A stretch of DNA of 49,426 nt from Alphaproteobacteria bacterium (GTDB taxonomy: Bacteria; Pseudomonadota; Alphaproteobacteria; Rickettsiales; UBA8987), in the NCBI GenBank assembly GCA_030429725.1, contig JAUIEX010000008.1, positions 1-49,426 of the forward strand, given 5' to 3'. Shown piece after piece: positions 22,007-33,223 of this stretch. The position numbers and the translations under genes were made by a program. Position 1 is the stretch's first letter. Each line of letters begins with the position of its first letter. The notes beneath the pieces are model-generated. The model worked only from the letters and a program-made list of their open reading frames with translations, had not been told where the DNA came from and did not search any database.

Positions 22007-24595
22007 ATGAAAAACGTTGTTATTGTTGAATCCCCGGCCAAGTGCAAAACGATCAACAAATATCTGGGCAAAGACTATACCGTATTGGCAAGCTTTGGTC
22101 ATATTCGTGATCTTCCTTCAAAGGACGGCTCCGTGCGCCCGGATGATGATTTTGCCATGGAGTATGAAGTCTCGGCAGACTCAAAAAAACATGTCAAAGC
22201 CATCACGGATGCCGTTAAAAATGCAGATTCAGTCATCCTCGCCACCGACCCTGACCGTGAAGGCGAAGCCATTTCATGGCATGTTCTTGAAACATTAAAA
22301 CAAAAGAAAGCATTAAAAGACCAGCAGGTTCAACGTGTTACCTTCTCATCTATCACGAAAAAAGCGGTGCTGGACGCGCTGGATCACCCACGTGATATTG
22401 ATTTGGCATTGGTCAACGCACAACAGGCACGCCGTGCGCTGGATTATCTGGTGGGCTTTAACCTCTCTCCTGTGCTGTGGCGAAAATTGCCGGGCAGCCG
22501 CTCTGCCGGCCGCGTTCAATCGGTTGCTCTACGTATTATCTGTGATCGTGAAGCGGAAATTGAAGCCTTTAAAAGCGATGAATTCTGGCAAGTTCATGGC
22601 ATTTTTGAAGCAGATGGCAACAGCTTTCAGGCGCGTCTTACCCATGCGGATGGCATCAAACTGCAGAAGCTCTCGCTTAATAATGAAGCCTCTGCCACCT
22701 CTGTTTTAGCGGCGTTGAATAATGCTAATTACCACGTGGCAAAAGTTGAGACAAAGCAAGTCAAACGCCATCCTTACGCCCCCTTCACCACCAGCACCTT
22801 GCAGCAGGAAGCCAGCCGCAAGCTTGGTTTTTCCGCCAAGCAGACCATGCAAGTTGCCCAAAAACTCTATGAGGGTTTTGATATTGGAGGCGAAACATCG
22901 GGTCTCATTACCTATATGCGTACCGACGGAACGGACATCGCACCGGAAGCTCTATTTGCCGCACGTGATCTGGTTGAGAGCAAATATGGCAAAGCCTATT
23001 TACCGGAAAAACCCCGCACATATTCTAAAAAGGCGAAAAATGCACAGGAAGCGCACGAAGCCATCCGCCCAACGGATCCCAAACGCCTGCCGGAATCCGT
23101 TAAAAAATACCTCAATGATGCCCAGTTTAAATTATATGATCTTATCTGGAAGCGCCTGATTGCCAGCCAGATGGAATCCGTGGTTATGGATCAGGTTTCG
23201 GCTGATATTGTGACGGACAATCAAAAATACATCTTCCGCGCCACCGGCTCCACCATTCGCTTTGACGGATTCTATAAAGCCTATCGCGAAGGCTGGGATG
23301 ATAAAGCTACCGATGATGATGAGGGCGTGATCCTGCCACCACTGACGGAAAAACAGTCCGTTACATTGGGCAAAGTGGCTAAAGATGATAAAAACCCCAA
23401 TGCAGAAAACCCTTTCGCCACGCAGCATTTCACCCAGCCGCCGCCGCGCTTCACGGAAGCATCCCTGGTCAAACGCCTGGAAGAGCTTGGCATCGGAAGG
23501 CCGTCAACATATGCAAGTATTATCAGTGTGTTACAAGATAGAGATTATGTAACACTTGAACAAAAGCGCTTCAATCCGGAGCCTCGCGGCCGAATCGTCA
23601 CAGCCTTTTTACACAACTTTTTTCCACGCTATGTGGAATATAATTTTACCGCCACACTGGAAGACGAGCTGGATGTGATTGCCAGCGGCGAAATGGATTG
23701 GAAAGAGTCATTGCGGCGTTTCTGGGGGGATTTTTCTCTCTGCGTTGATGCTGCCATGGAATTGAAAATTGAACAGGTCATTACTGAAATTAACCGAGAG
23801 CTGGAACATCTCCTCTTCCCCGGAGATGCCCCGCTGGAGGAGCGCCGCACCTGCCCATCCTGTGCGGATGGAACATTAAGTTTAAAGCTCGGAAAATTTG
23901 GCGCGTTTATTGGCTGCTCTAACTACCCGGACTGCCGCCACACCACGCAACTTTCCGGCAATGCCACTGAAAATGAATCTGCAGGAAAAACGTTAGAGGG
24001 CACAAAAATTCTTGGCTCTCACCCGGAAACCGGTGATGATGTTTCCCTCCGCAAAGGCCCTTATGGCTTTTACGTGCAACTTGGTGAAGCGGCCGATGGC
24101 GCTAAACCAAAACGCTCCAGCCTGCCAAAAGGCATGAATGCCGAAAATGTTACCTTAGAACAGGCAGTCAGCCTGCTGGCACTGCCGCGCGAAGTCGGCA
24201 TTCATCCTGAAACAGGCAAGAAAATAACCGCAAATAATGGCCGTTATGGCCCTTATATTCAGCATGATAAGAAATTCATTTCCCTCAAAGGGGAAGATAG
24301 CGTTCTAACCATTGGGATGAACCGCGCGGTGACGCTTATTGCTGAAGCCGCAGAGAAAAAGCCTCGTGGCGCTGAACCGCTGCGGCAGTTGGGTGAGCAC
24401 CCGGATGGCGGTGAAATTGCCGTCTATGATGGGAAATATGGCCCCTATGTAAAACATAAGAAAACCAATGCCACATTACCAAAAAACGTCACGCCAGAGG
24501 ATGTCACGTTAGAACAGGCTGTTGAATTAATTAAAGCACGCGCCGCTAAAGGCGCCACCAAGAAACCGGCCACACGGCGCAAAAAATCCGCGTAA
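22007..24595 (+). CDS. topA: DNA topoisomerase I
   Basis: This is a type IA topoisomerase (862 residues) that relaxes negative supercoils. The Toprim domain begins VVIVESPAKCKTINKYLG, and DPDREGEAISWH carries the metal acidic residues. The active-site tyrosine is Tyr303 in YMRTDGTDI. EAHEAIRPTD and GIGRPSTYASI are conserved blocks. The C-terminus has one four-cysteine zinc ribbon (CPSC ... CSNYPDC, about 616-645), followed by three topo C-terminal repeats of the G-x-YG-x-Y type (near GPYGFYVQLG, GRYGPYIQHD and GKYGPYVKHK), and a basic tail. This is the alphaproteobacterial domain layout. It has its own probable promoter. An AAGAGAG site precedes the start. Confidence 0.97.
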   Translation: MKNVVIVESPAKCKTINKYLGKDYTVLASFGHIRDLPSKDGSVRPDDDFAMEYEVSADSKKHVKAITDAVKNADSVILATDPDREGEAISWHVLETLKQKKALKDQQVQRVTFSSITKKAVLDALDHPRDIDLALVNAQQARRALDYLVGFNLSPVLWRKLPGSRSAGRVQSVALRIICDREAEIEAFKSDEFWQVHGIFEADGNSFQARLTHADGIKLQKLSLNNEASATSVLAALNNANYHVAKVETKQVKRHPYAPFTTSTLQQEASRKLGFSAKQTMQVAQKLYEGFDIGGETSGLITYMRTDGTDIAPEALFAARDLVESKYGKAYLPEKPRTYSKKAKNAQEAHEAIRPTDPKRLPESVKKYLNDAQFKLYDLIWKRLIASQMESVVMDQVSADIVTDNQKYIFRATGSTIRFDGFYKAYREGWDDKATDDDEGVILPPLTEKQSVTLGKVAKDDKNPNAENPFATQHFTQPPPRFTEASLVKRLEELGIGRPSTYASIISVLQDRDYVTLEQKRFNPEPRGRIVTAFLHNFFPRYVEYNFTATLEDELDVIASGEMDWKESLRRFWGDFSLCVDAAMELKIEQVITEINRELEHLLFPGDAPLEERRTCPSCADGTLSLKLGKFGAFIGCSNYPDCRHTTQLSGNATENESAGKTLEGTKILGSHPETGDDVSLRKGPYGFYVQLGEAADGAKPKRSSLPKGMNAENVTLEQAVSLLALPREVGIHPETGKKITANNGRYGPYIQHDKKFISLKGEDSVLTIGMNRAVTLIAEAAEKKPRGAEPLRQLGEHPDGGEIAVYDGKYGPYVKHKKTNATLPKNVTPEDVTLEQAVELIKARAAKGATKKPATRRKKSA

Positions 24596-24645
24596 ATTCA
24601 GGCATCACCAGATGAATGCCGCCGCTTTTATAACTCACCGCGCCA

Positions 24646-26223
<1,578 letters not shown>

Positions 26224-26318
26224 TCACTTGCAGGGGCGCCACGCTCACATAACTGAGTTTTCTGCGGGGCGCTATTTCACTTTTATATTGAACTTAACCA
26301 CAACCAAATGGTTTTACT

Positions 26319-28007
26319 ATGACAGAAGCCGCTTCCGAAAGCAGCCAGCTAAAAGATTCAACTCTCTCACTTTCAAATAATGATAGCGCAGAAACATCCG
26401 CACCAAAACGTCGCGGGCGCCCACGTAAAGCAGAGGAAAATACCACCTCCGAAACTGCGAATGAGCCAAAGGTTGCCGCCGCGCCAAAGCAGGCAGAGCC
26501 GCGCAGTGAGAATTCAACGGAAAATAACGCTTCCAACGCACAGGATTCCGATAACAGATATGATAATTCAAGGCAGGATAACCAGCGACATGACCGCAAC
26601 AACAAGGGTCGCGATAACCGCCGCAATAATAACAATAAACAACAACGTGGCGGTGGCGCTCGGCATAACAAGCGCGAAGCCGGACTGCCGGACATCAACC
26701 CGAATGATCCAATTGAAACCGGCTTTCCGGATGACATGGACAGCAAAAATGTTCTTTATTCCAAGGATCTGCGCCTGCTCCCCATGAAAGAACTCTGGGA
26801 AATGGCAGAAGAAGCCGGCGTTGAAAATATCACCGGCATGTTAAAACCGGATGTAATTTTTAACCTGCTAAAAGCACTGGCAACACAAGGAACAATTGTT
26901 GCCGAAGGCACATTAGAAACACTGAAAGATGGCTATGGCTTTCTTCGTTATCAAGAGGTTAATTATCGCACCGGGCCGGACGATGTCTATGTTCCGCCAC
27001 ATCTTATTCGCCGTTTTGGCTTACGCACGGGCGACACTATTCAGGGTGAAGTGCGGGCTCCAAAACCGGGCGAGCATTATTTTGCCTTATCACGCATCTA
27101 TACCATTAATGGCGATAGCGTTGAGAGCGTTCGCCGTAAAATTAATTTTGATAACTTAGTCCCACTTTATCCTGATGAGCGCCTGCGCATGGAATTTGGC
27201 GAAGGTGAAAAGAAATATATTTCCAACCGCGTGGTTGATCTTGTTTCACCACTGGGTAAGGGGCAACGCGCATTGATTGTTGCACCGCCACGCTCCGGTA
27301 AAACCGTTCTCCTACAGAGCATTGCTCAAGCGATTGAGGTCAACCATCCGGAAGTAACTCTGATGGTGTTGCTTATTGATGAACGCCCGGAAGAAGTAAC
27401 CGATATGCAGCGTTCCGTTAAAGGTGAAGTGGTGTCATCAACTTTTGATGAACCTGCCCAGCGCCATGTGCAGCTGGCTGAAATGTTGATTGAAAAAGCA
27501 CGGCGCTTGGTTGAACATGGCAAGGATGTTGTGATTCTGCTTGATTCAATTACGCGTCTGGCTCGTGCCTATAACGCCGTTGTTCCCTCCTCCGGCAAGG
27601 TTCTGACCGGTGGTGTGGATGCCAATGCCCTGCAACGTCCGAAACGATTCTTTGGTGCGGCACGGAATATCGAAAAAGGTGGCTCGCTTACCATTATCGG
27701 CACGGCACTGGTTGAAACCGGAAGCCGGATGGATGAGGTGATTTTTGAAGAGTTCAAGGGTACGGGTAACAGTGAAATTGTACTGGATCGTAAGCTGGCA
27801 GATAAGCGTATCTTCCCGGCCATTGATATTACCAAATCCGGCACACGCCATGAAGAACAGCTTTATGACAAAGACGAAATGCAGAAAGTCTGGGTGCTGC
27901 GCCGTATTGTTGACCCGATGGGTGGTGTTGATGGCATGGAATTCCTGCTGGAAAAATTACGCCGCACCAAAACCAATGATGAGTTTTTTGATACGATGAA
28001 TAAATAA
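26319..28007 (+). CDS. rho: Transcription termination factor Rho with long N-terminal disordered extension
   Basis: This is the hexameric RNA helicase that ends transcription (562 residues, against about 420 in most proteobacteria). The canonical Rho starts near residue 148: Rho N-helix region [25 protein letters not shown]-binding cold-shock domain with DGYGFLRY and [19 protein letters not shown], then the ATPase with Walker [10 protein letters not shown] (about 322-330), [12 protein letters not shown], and [13 protein letters not shown]. The first 147 residues are low complexity. They include an AT-hook-like KRRGRPRK at 30-37 and an Asn/Arg/Asp/Gln-rich tract at about 79-118. No strong Shine-Dalgarno sequence precedes the ATG; a TATATT hexamer at 26284-26289 could be its -10. 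An intrinsic-type terminator follows. Confidence 0.96.
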   Translation: MTEAASESSQLKDSTLSLSNNDSAETSAPKRRGRPRKAEENTTSETANEPKVAAAPKQAEPRSENSTENNASNAQDSDNRYDNSRQDNQRHDRNNKGRDNRRNNNNKQQRGGGARHNKREAGLPDINPNDPIETGFPDDMDSKNVLYSKDLRLLPMKELWEMAEEAGVENITGMLKPDVIFNLLKALATQGTIVAEGTLETLKDGYGFLRYQEVNYRTGPDDVYVPPHLIRRFGLRTGDTIQGEVRAPKPGEHYFALSRIYTINGDSVESVRRKINFDNLVPLYPDERLRMEFGEGEKKYISNRVVDLVSPLGKGQRALIVAPPRSGKTVLLQSIAQAIEVNHPEVTLMVLLIDERPEEVTDMQRSVKGEVVSSTFDEPAQRHVQLAEMLIEKARRLVEHGKDVVILLDSITRLARAYNAVVPSSGKVLTGGVDANALQRPKRFFGAARNIEKGGSLTIIGTALVETGSRMDEVIFEEFKGTGNSEIVLDRKLADKRIFPAIDITKSGTRHEEQLYDKDEMQKVWVLRRIVDPMGGVDGMEFLLEKLRRTKTNDEFFDTMNK

Positions 28008-28031
28008 AGCGCGGCTTCAGCCACGCTTTTC
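28008..28031 (+). terminator. Intrinsic terminator after rho
   Basis: Immediately after the rho stop, AGCG-C-GGC pairs with GCC-A-CGCT around a TTCA loop, with one C/A mismatch, followed by TTTTC. The stem is eight positions with seven paired. The T-run is short but placement is ideal. Confidence 0.65.
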
Positions 28032-28101
28032 ATTACAATTGCTCTAATCACAGGTTTTAAATCTGTTATCCTGAACTTCAGTTTAAATGTGGGATAACGA
28101 T

Positions 28102-28584
28102 ATGACGAAGCCTATTGCACTCATGGTTGAAGATTTGCCGGAGCAGGCGGCAATTCAAAAAGAAGGTCTGGAAAAGGCATTTCCCGGCCATGAAATTATC
28201 CATGTCGGCACCCTCTCGGAGGCGTGTGATTTGCTGCGGGATACGTCTCGCCATATTACCTGCCTGTTAACGGATAACGGCTTCCCTGTTCAGCCGGGCG
28301 GCGAGCGGCTAGGCAGCAAAACCTCATCCGGCGGGGCTGGCACAAAACTTGTTCATGATATTCGGGATGGCATTTTCGGCGCGGCTTATCGCACCCTGCC
28401 CATTGCATGGCATACGGCCATGCTGCGTGCTAAAAAAATTGCGCTGGCCACCAGCCATGATACCCACTGCCCCGGCATGACATATTGCTTCGCCAAAACT
28501 CAAACAGCTGAAGGCTATCAGGAGATGGGACTTTATCTGGCTTTGCTCATTGAAAAACAAAAAGAAAATTATGGCACACCCTGA
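28102..28584 (+). CDS. Stand-alone receiver-like protein
   Basis: This 160-residue protein looks like a single response-regulator receiver domain without an output domain. Receiver features are LMVEDLPEQ (acidic pair Glu/Asp), the likely phospho-acceptor Asp in LLTDNGFP, and a lysine in CFAKTQTAEGYQEMG near the end. An unusual Gly/Ser-rich loop (about residues 65-82) follows the acceptor. ATG 28102 is chosen for the natural beta-1 start; an ATG five codons earlier is possible. No histidine kinase is nearby. The stop lies inside the start region of the next gene, so the two may be co-translated. Confidence 0.6.
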   Translation: MTKPIALMVEDLPEQAAIQKEGLEKAFPGHEIIHVGTLSEACDLLRDTSRHITCLLTDNGFPVQPGGERLGSKTSSGGAGTKLVHDIRDGIFGAAYRTLPIAWHTAMLRAKKIALATSHDTHCPGMTYCFAKTQTAEGYQEMGLYLALLIEKQKENYGTP

Positions 28585-29971
28585 GGCCAGCATGATGACG
28601 CAGCGCTCCATGCCACCGCGCTCCGTCAGCCATATTGGGCTGAATATTTTTGCACTTTGCTGTGGTGTTATTGCTTTGCTTTTCATGCGCGATCACGCGC
28701 CGAAGGGCACACAAACATGGGAAATTGCTTTCTTTGTTTATCTTGCCGTCTGCCTGCCGCTCATCATCACCGATCTTGTGGTTCGAAAAAAACAATATGC
28801 CCCCTCCACCGGGCTGGCCAAACTCTCCCGTGAGCAGACAAAGAAAAACAGTAACGGGCGCCTCAAGCGCGTGGCGCTTAAATTACTCACTCTCTATGCC
28901 ACATTCGCGCTCATCGCTTTTCTTTATTGGCTTTTTCCGCTATATCATACTGATTTCTATCAACCTTTTTTTAATGCTGCCATCCCACTCTTTCGCCTTT
29001 GGCTGATGGCCGCGCCGGTATATTTTTGGCTGGTTGATCGCAAACAAATTAACCCTGCGGAGGATTCATACCTTATCTTAGCGGAAATGCTTCTGCGTCA
29101 GCGCCCATGTGATTCCCACGTGATTCTTCCTCATTTCAGGGACTGGCTGGTGAAAGCCTTCTTCATTCCGCTGATGACTATTTTTCTGTTCCAAAATATC
29201 ACTTTTTTTATGACCGTTGATTTTTCGACCGTTACCAATAATTTTAAAAACTTCTATAACTTTTTCTATCCCATGATTTTTCTTATTGATGTGCTTTTTG
29301 CCGCCGTTGGCTATGTCCTCACCATGAAGTTGCTGGACACACATATCAGAAGCTCCGAGCCCACGTTACTTGGATGGGGGATGGCCATTGCCTGCTATCC
29401 ACCTTTCTGGACAATGCTGCTTTACAGCCAGTTTTTTGCCTATGATAACAACCATTTCTGGGGGGACTGGCTTGAAAATAACACGGCGCTTTATGCTATT
29501 TGGGGCAGCCTCATTCTGCTGCTTGTCAGCATTTATACTTATGCCACCATTGCCTTTGGTTATCGCTTCTCTAACCTCACCTATCGTGGCATCATCACCA
29601 ATGGCCCATATCGCTGGTTCCGCCACCCGGCTTATGTCACCAAAAATCTTAGTTGGTGGCTGATTTCCGCTCCCTTCCTGATACAGAATTCTCTGGCTGA
29701 GTCTTTTCAGGCCTGCCTTTTGCTGGCTGGCGTTAATGCCATCTATTATCTGCGGGCACGCACGGAGGAGCATCACCTTTCTCGCTATCCGGAATATGTT
29801 GCTTATGCTGAGTGGATCAATCAACATGGCATACTCTCTCGCATTGGGCTTCAGAGAATTTTACCCTTCATTGCTTATAAGCGCCCGCCTTACGCCGCCA
29901 AAGAAACCGATGCGGAGGCCATTTCCATCCACCGGCCAATGTGGGGAAAATCTTCCTGGCTCTATCAATAA
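28571..29971 (+). CDS. Membrane protein with ICMT-like C-terminal domain
   Basis: This is a polytopic membrane protein (466 residues from ATG 28571). ATG 28592, with GAGG six bases upstream, is an equally good start. It has about eight to nine hydrophobic segments. The C-terminal part reads YRGIITNGPYRWFRHPAYVTKN, then ARTEEHHLSRYPEYVAYAEW. This is the NGPY-x-x-x-RHP-x-Y ... E-x-x-L pattern of isoprenylcysteine carboxyl methyltransferase / phospholipid methyltransferase-like proteins, which bind SAM. The N-terminal half has no family I recognise. The methyl acceptor in bacteria is unknown. It lies between a receiver protein and tolB, suggesting envelope work. Confidence 0.65.
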   Translation: MAHPEASMMTQRSMPPRSVSHIGLNIFALCCGVIALLFMRDHAPKGTQTWEIAFFVYLAVCLPLIITDLVVRKKQYAPSTGLAKLSREQTKKNSNGRLKRVALKLLTLYATFALIAFLYWLFPLYHTDFYQPFFNAAIPLFRLWLMAAPVYFWLVDRKQINPAEDSYLILAEMLLRQRPCDSHVILPHFRDWLVKAFFIPLMTIFLFQNITFFMTVDFSTVTNNFKNFYNFFYPMIFLIDVLFAAVGYVLTMKLLDTHIRSSEPTLLGWGMAIACYPPFWTMLLYSQFFAYDNNHFWGDWLENNTALYAIWGSLILLLVSIYTYATIAFGYRFSNLTYRGIITNGPYRWFRHPAYVTKNLSWWLISAPFLIQNSLAESFQACLLLAGVNAIYYLRARTEEHHLSRYPEYVAYAEWINQHGILSRIGLQRILPFIAYKRPPYAAKETDAEAISIHRPMWGKSSWLYQ

Positions 29972-30021
29972 CCGCATTAAGACAGTTCACAGCGCTTTCA
30001 CAACCTGCTATCAGAAAGGCT

Positions 30022-31344
30022 ATGATCAAGCGCTTTATATTTCTCACCTCTATCATAACACTAACACTCATCAGCAGCGCTAACGCGCAGGTTAATCGAC
30101 TGACCATCACCCGTGGTGTTGTGGAGCCAATTTCCATTGCGCTGCCTGCATTCTCCGCCACGGCCAATAATCAGGTTCTGGGGCGGGAGATAGCCGCAGT
30201 CATTCAAAATAACCTTGAAAGCTCAAGCCTCTTTCGGGCCATCAATCCACGCGCATTCATCCAGACAGATGTTAATGTGGGTGCGGTGCCACGCTTTGCC
30301 GATTGGCGGCAGATTAAGGCACAATCCCTGTTAACCGGTGCGATTCGTGAGAATGGCGCTGATATTGTCGTTGATTTTCGTTTATGGGACATGGCTACGG
30401 AAAAACAGTTTGCCGGGCGCTCATTTACCGCCCCAAAAGCAAACTGGCGCCGTGTTGCGCATTTGATTTCTGATGCCATTTACACCCGCCTGACTGGTGA
30501 AGATGCCTATTTTGATTCACGGATTGTCTATATTGCAGAATCCGGTTCTTGGAATAACCGCACCAAACGGCTGGCCGTCATGGATCAGGATGGTGCCAAT
30601 CATCAATACCTCACCTCTGGCCGAACGATGGTGCTTACACCCCGCTTTGACCCCTCATCACAGCGCATTATTTATATGGCCTATTACAACAATCAGCCAC
30701 GCGTTTACCTCTATGACATGTCCACCGGGCGGGAAGAGTTGATTGGCAATTTTCAGGGAATGAGCTTTGCTCCGCGCTTCTCCCCTGATGGCAAAAAGGC
30801 GATCATGTCCATTTCCAATCGTGGAAATAGTGAGATTTACTCACTTGACCTTGCCTCACGCAGCAGCAAGCGACTCACCTTTAATTCCGCCATTGATACC
30901 TCACCATCCTATTCCCCTGATGGCAAGCAGGTTACTTTCAATTCCGACCGTGGCGGCAGCCCTCAAATTTACGTGATGGATGCCGATGGTGAAAATGTTA
31001 AACGCATCAGCTATGGCAAAGGAAGCTATGCCACACCGGTTTGGAGCCCACGCGGCGATCTTATTGCCTTTACGCGCATGTATGGCGGCAGATTTTATAT
31101 TGGCGTTATGAAACCTGATGGCAGCGGCGAGCGCCTCCTCACTGAAAGCTTCATGGATGAGGGGCCAACATGGTCACCTAATGGCCGCGTGATTCTCTTC
31201 ACACGGCAGGAACGCTCCAGCCCCAATCGCGCAGGCAAAAGCTATGTTTATAGCGTTGATTTAACCGGCTATAACCTCACAAAACGTAAAACTCCGGTTG
31301 AAGCTTCAGACCCCGCATGGGGCCCACTGCTTAGCTTTAAGTAA
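30022..31344 (+). CDS. tolB: Tol-Pal system protein TolB
   Basis: This periplasmic beta-propeller of the Tol-Pal envelope machine (440 residues) starts at ATG 30022, behind GAAAGG. The signal peptide is MIKRFIFLTSIITLTLISSANA, with cleavage predicted after the Ala of ANA. The N-terminal alpha/beta domain (about 25-160) is followed by five to six PD40-type propeller blades with repeated FSPDG, YSPDGKQ, WSPRGD and WSPNGR motifs. TolB links Pal and outer-membrane proteins to TolA. No tolQ, tolR, tolA or pal lies in the window, so it is separated from the usual cluster, or the rest lies elsewhere. It is convergent with the next gene. Confidence 0.95.
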   Translation: MIKRFIFLTSIITLTLISSANAQVNRLTITRGVVEPISIALPAFSATANNQVLGREIAAVIQNNLESSSLFRAINPRAFIQTDVNVGAVPRFADWRQIKAQSLLTGAIRENGADIVVDFRLWDMATEKQFAGRSFTAPKANWRRVAHLISDAIYTRLTGEDAYFDSRIVYIAESGSWNNRTKRLAVMDQDGANHQYLTSGRTMVLTPRFDPSSQRIIYMAYYNNQPRVYLYDMSTGREELIGNFQGMSFAPRFSPDGKKAIMSISNRGNSEIYSLDLASRSSKRLTFNSAIDTSPSYSPDGKQVTFNSDRGGSPQIYVMDADGENVKRISYGKGSYATPVWSPRGDLIAFTRMYGGRFYIGVMKPDGSGERLLTESFMDEGPTWSPNGRVILFTRQERSSPNRAGKSYVYSVDLTGYNLTKRKTPVEASDPAWGPLLSFK

Positions 31345-31351
31345 ACCGCTG

Positions 31352-33211
31352 CTATTGAGCCAGTTTCATCAGTTTTTGTTGCAGCTTCTGAAGCTCGCCG
31401 TCTTTTGCTAATTGCACCAGCGCTTCCGCTTCCTGAAGCTCAAGACCGGATGGCTTACCACTCACAACACGGCGCACATCCGCACACACCGTCGCCTCCA
31501 TCACCTCAAAATCATACGCTAATTCCTCGGTTAATTTCTCACCCTCCCGCACCCCGGTATAGATAATCTTAATATCCGTATGCGGCTGCTTACCCGCCAA
31601 ACGAATCAGCTGCTCCGCCATGTCCGTAATTTTTATTGGTGCACCCATATCCAGAATAAAAAGTGGCGCACCGGAAGGAGCATGGTCTTCAGCAATCGCC
31701 GCCGCCTGAATCACCAATGCCATTGCCTCACGAATCGTCATAAAATAACGCTCCATCGCAGGGTCTGTCACCGTCACAGGGCCACCACCGGCAATTTGCT
31801 CTTGAAAAAGTGGCACAACGGAGCCCGTTGAACCAAGCACATTGCCAAACCGAATAGTCGTTAATAATGGCGCGCGCTTATCTCCACGCCAGCCCTCTGC
31901 TAATTTCTGAATTAAACGCTCCGCCACACGCTTGCTTGCGCCCATGGCATTGCTTGGCTCAACAGCTTTATCCGTTGAAATATAAACCATTTGTTTAACG
32001 CCATGAGCATGGCATACCTGCGCCAGATTTTGTGTCCCCATCACATTCGTTAACACCGCTTCGCCGGGGTTTAATTCAGCCAAAGGCACATGTTTAATTG
32101 CTGCGGCGTGAAAAACCAGCTCCGGCTGATATGTTTGAAAGATACGGTCCAAACGCCCATAATCACGCACATCGGCCAGAATTGCATGCTTGTCCAGAGT
32201 TGGCCATAAACTGCCAATTTCCCGATCAATCTGATAAAGCGCATGCTCGCTAACTTCTAACAATATCACTTTTGACGGGTGAAGCGCCGCCACCTGACGA
32301 ACAGTCTCACTGCCAATCGATCCCCCGGCGCCGGTAATCAAAACCGCCTTTCCATGAATGAGTTTTTCCATTCTGGGTAAATCCAGAGGCCGCTGCGTCC
32401 GCCCCAGCAAATCTTCCAACGGCACCGGCTTCACATAATCACGCTCTTCATTTAGCTGGCTTTGAACATCCGTCACCCGGCGCAGCCGGCCAAAAGTTAA
32501 ACTATTGGCTTCCGCCTCAAGCATCATTGCCTTTAGCGCCTCATGATCCAGATGATCCGGTGCCAGAATAATTTTTTGTATCGGCGAGCGGCGTTTTCTA
32601 CATTTTTCAATCACAAGGCTAAGCTGGGATGGGTGGCCATAAACCTTCACGCCATGAATCAATCTACCTCGATGTTTTTCATTCTTATCCAGAATTCCAA
32701 CAATGTTATACGCACCGGAAACGCCCGTTACCAAATCACGAATAAAATGTTCAGAATCTACATTAATTCCAACAACTAATGCATTAATTTTACTTCTTTT
32801 TTTATTTTTCAAAAAAATGGAAAACTCACTTTTCCTATCCAACATTCTGGCAATAATTCGCGGCACGGATAATAACGCAATGTGTAATAATGGGACAAAT
32901 AAAATAACGGAACGCGGGATCCCTTCCAAGCGGTTATAAACAAACATCACCAGCAAAAAACTGCCATATGTCAGGAGCACCATTTGTATGAGCACTATTA
33001 AATCATAGGATGAAATATACCGCCAAATCCGCTTGTGAAATTGAAAGATGAACTCCCCGGCAGCACTCAACAGCGCTAAGCTTAACAGGGGAAGGACAAT
33101 ATCAGGTAAAGCTTTAACATCCTGATTATAGCGAAGAATCATTGTCAGATAAAATGCTGCAACCGCAACAGAAACATCATAAACCAAAACGAAGACAGGA
33201 CGCAGATTCAC
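31352..33211 (-). CDS. FlaA1/WbpM/CapD-type nucleotide-sugar dehydratase/epimerase
   Basis: This is a membrane-bound polysaccharide biosynthesis protein (619 residues). Four N-terminal hydrophobic segments (about 1-110) are followed by a CoA-binding-like domain (VVGINVDSEHFIRD ... VKVYGHPSQL). Then comes an extended short-chain dehydrogenase with LITGAGGSIGSETVRQ, VFHAAAIKHVPLAELNPGEA and the catalytic block STDKAVEPSNAMGASKR. The last has Met where SDR enzymes usually have Tyr, as in UDP-GlcNAc 4,6-dehydratases. Such enzymes make deoxy-amino sugar precursors, for example for the sugar placed by the initiating transferase encoded 12 bp upstream. The product stereochemistry cannot be predicted. 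Confidence 0.92.
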   Translation of the reverse strand: MNLRPVFVLVYDVSVAVAAFYLTMILRYNQDVKALPDIVLPLLSLALLSAAGEFIFQFHKRIWRYISSYDLIVLIQMVLLTYGSFLLVMFVYNRLEGIPRSVILFVPLLHIALLSVPRIIARMLDRKSEFSIFLKNKKRSKINALVVGINVDSEHFIRDLVTGVSGAYNIVGILDKNEKHRGRLIHGVKVYGHPSQLSLVIEKCRKRRSPIQKIILAPDHLDHEALKAMMLEAEANSLTFGRLRRVTDVQSQLNEERDYVKPVPLEDLLGRTQRPLDLPRMEKLIHGKAVLITGAGGSIGSETVRQVAALHPSKVILLEVSEHALYQIDREIGSLWPTLDKHAILADVRDYGRLDRIFQTYQPELVFHAAAIKHVPLAELNPGEAVLTNVMGTQNLAQVCHAHGVKQMVYISTDKAVEPSNAMGASKRVAERLIQKLAEGWRGDKRAPLLTTIRFGNVLGSTGSVVPLFQEQIAGGGPVTVTDPAMERYFMTIREAMALVIQAAAIAEDHAPSGAPLFILDMGAPIKITDMAEQLIRLAGKQPHTDIKIIYTGVREGEKLTEELAYDFEVMEATVCADVRRVVSGKPSGLELQEAEALVQLAKDGELQKLQQKLMKLAQ

Positions 33212-33223
33212 CTGAAAATCACA

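Noticed and set aside
24596-24645. Terminator between topA and guaB
   Set aside because: A 5-bp GGCAT/ATGCC stem with a 10-nt loop is too weak and its T-run is displaced.
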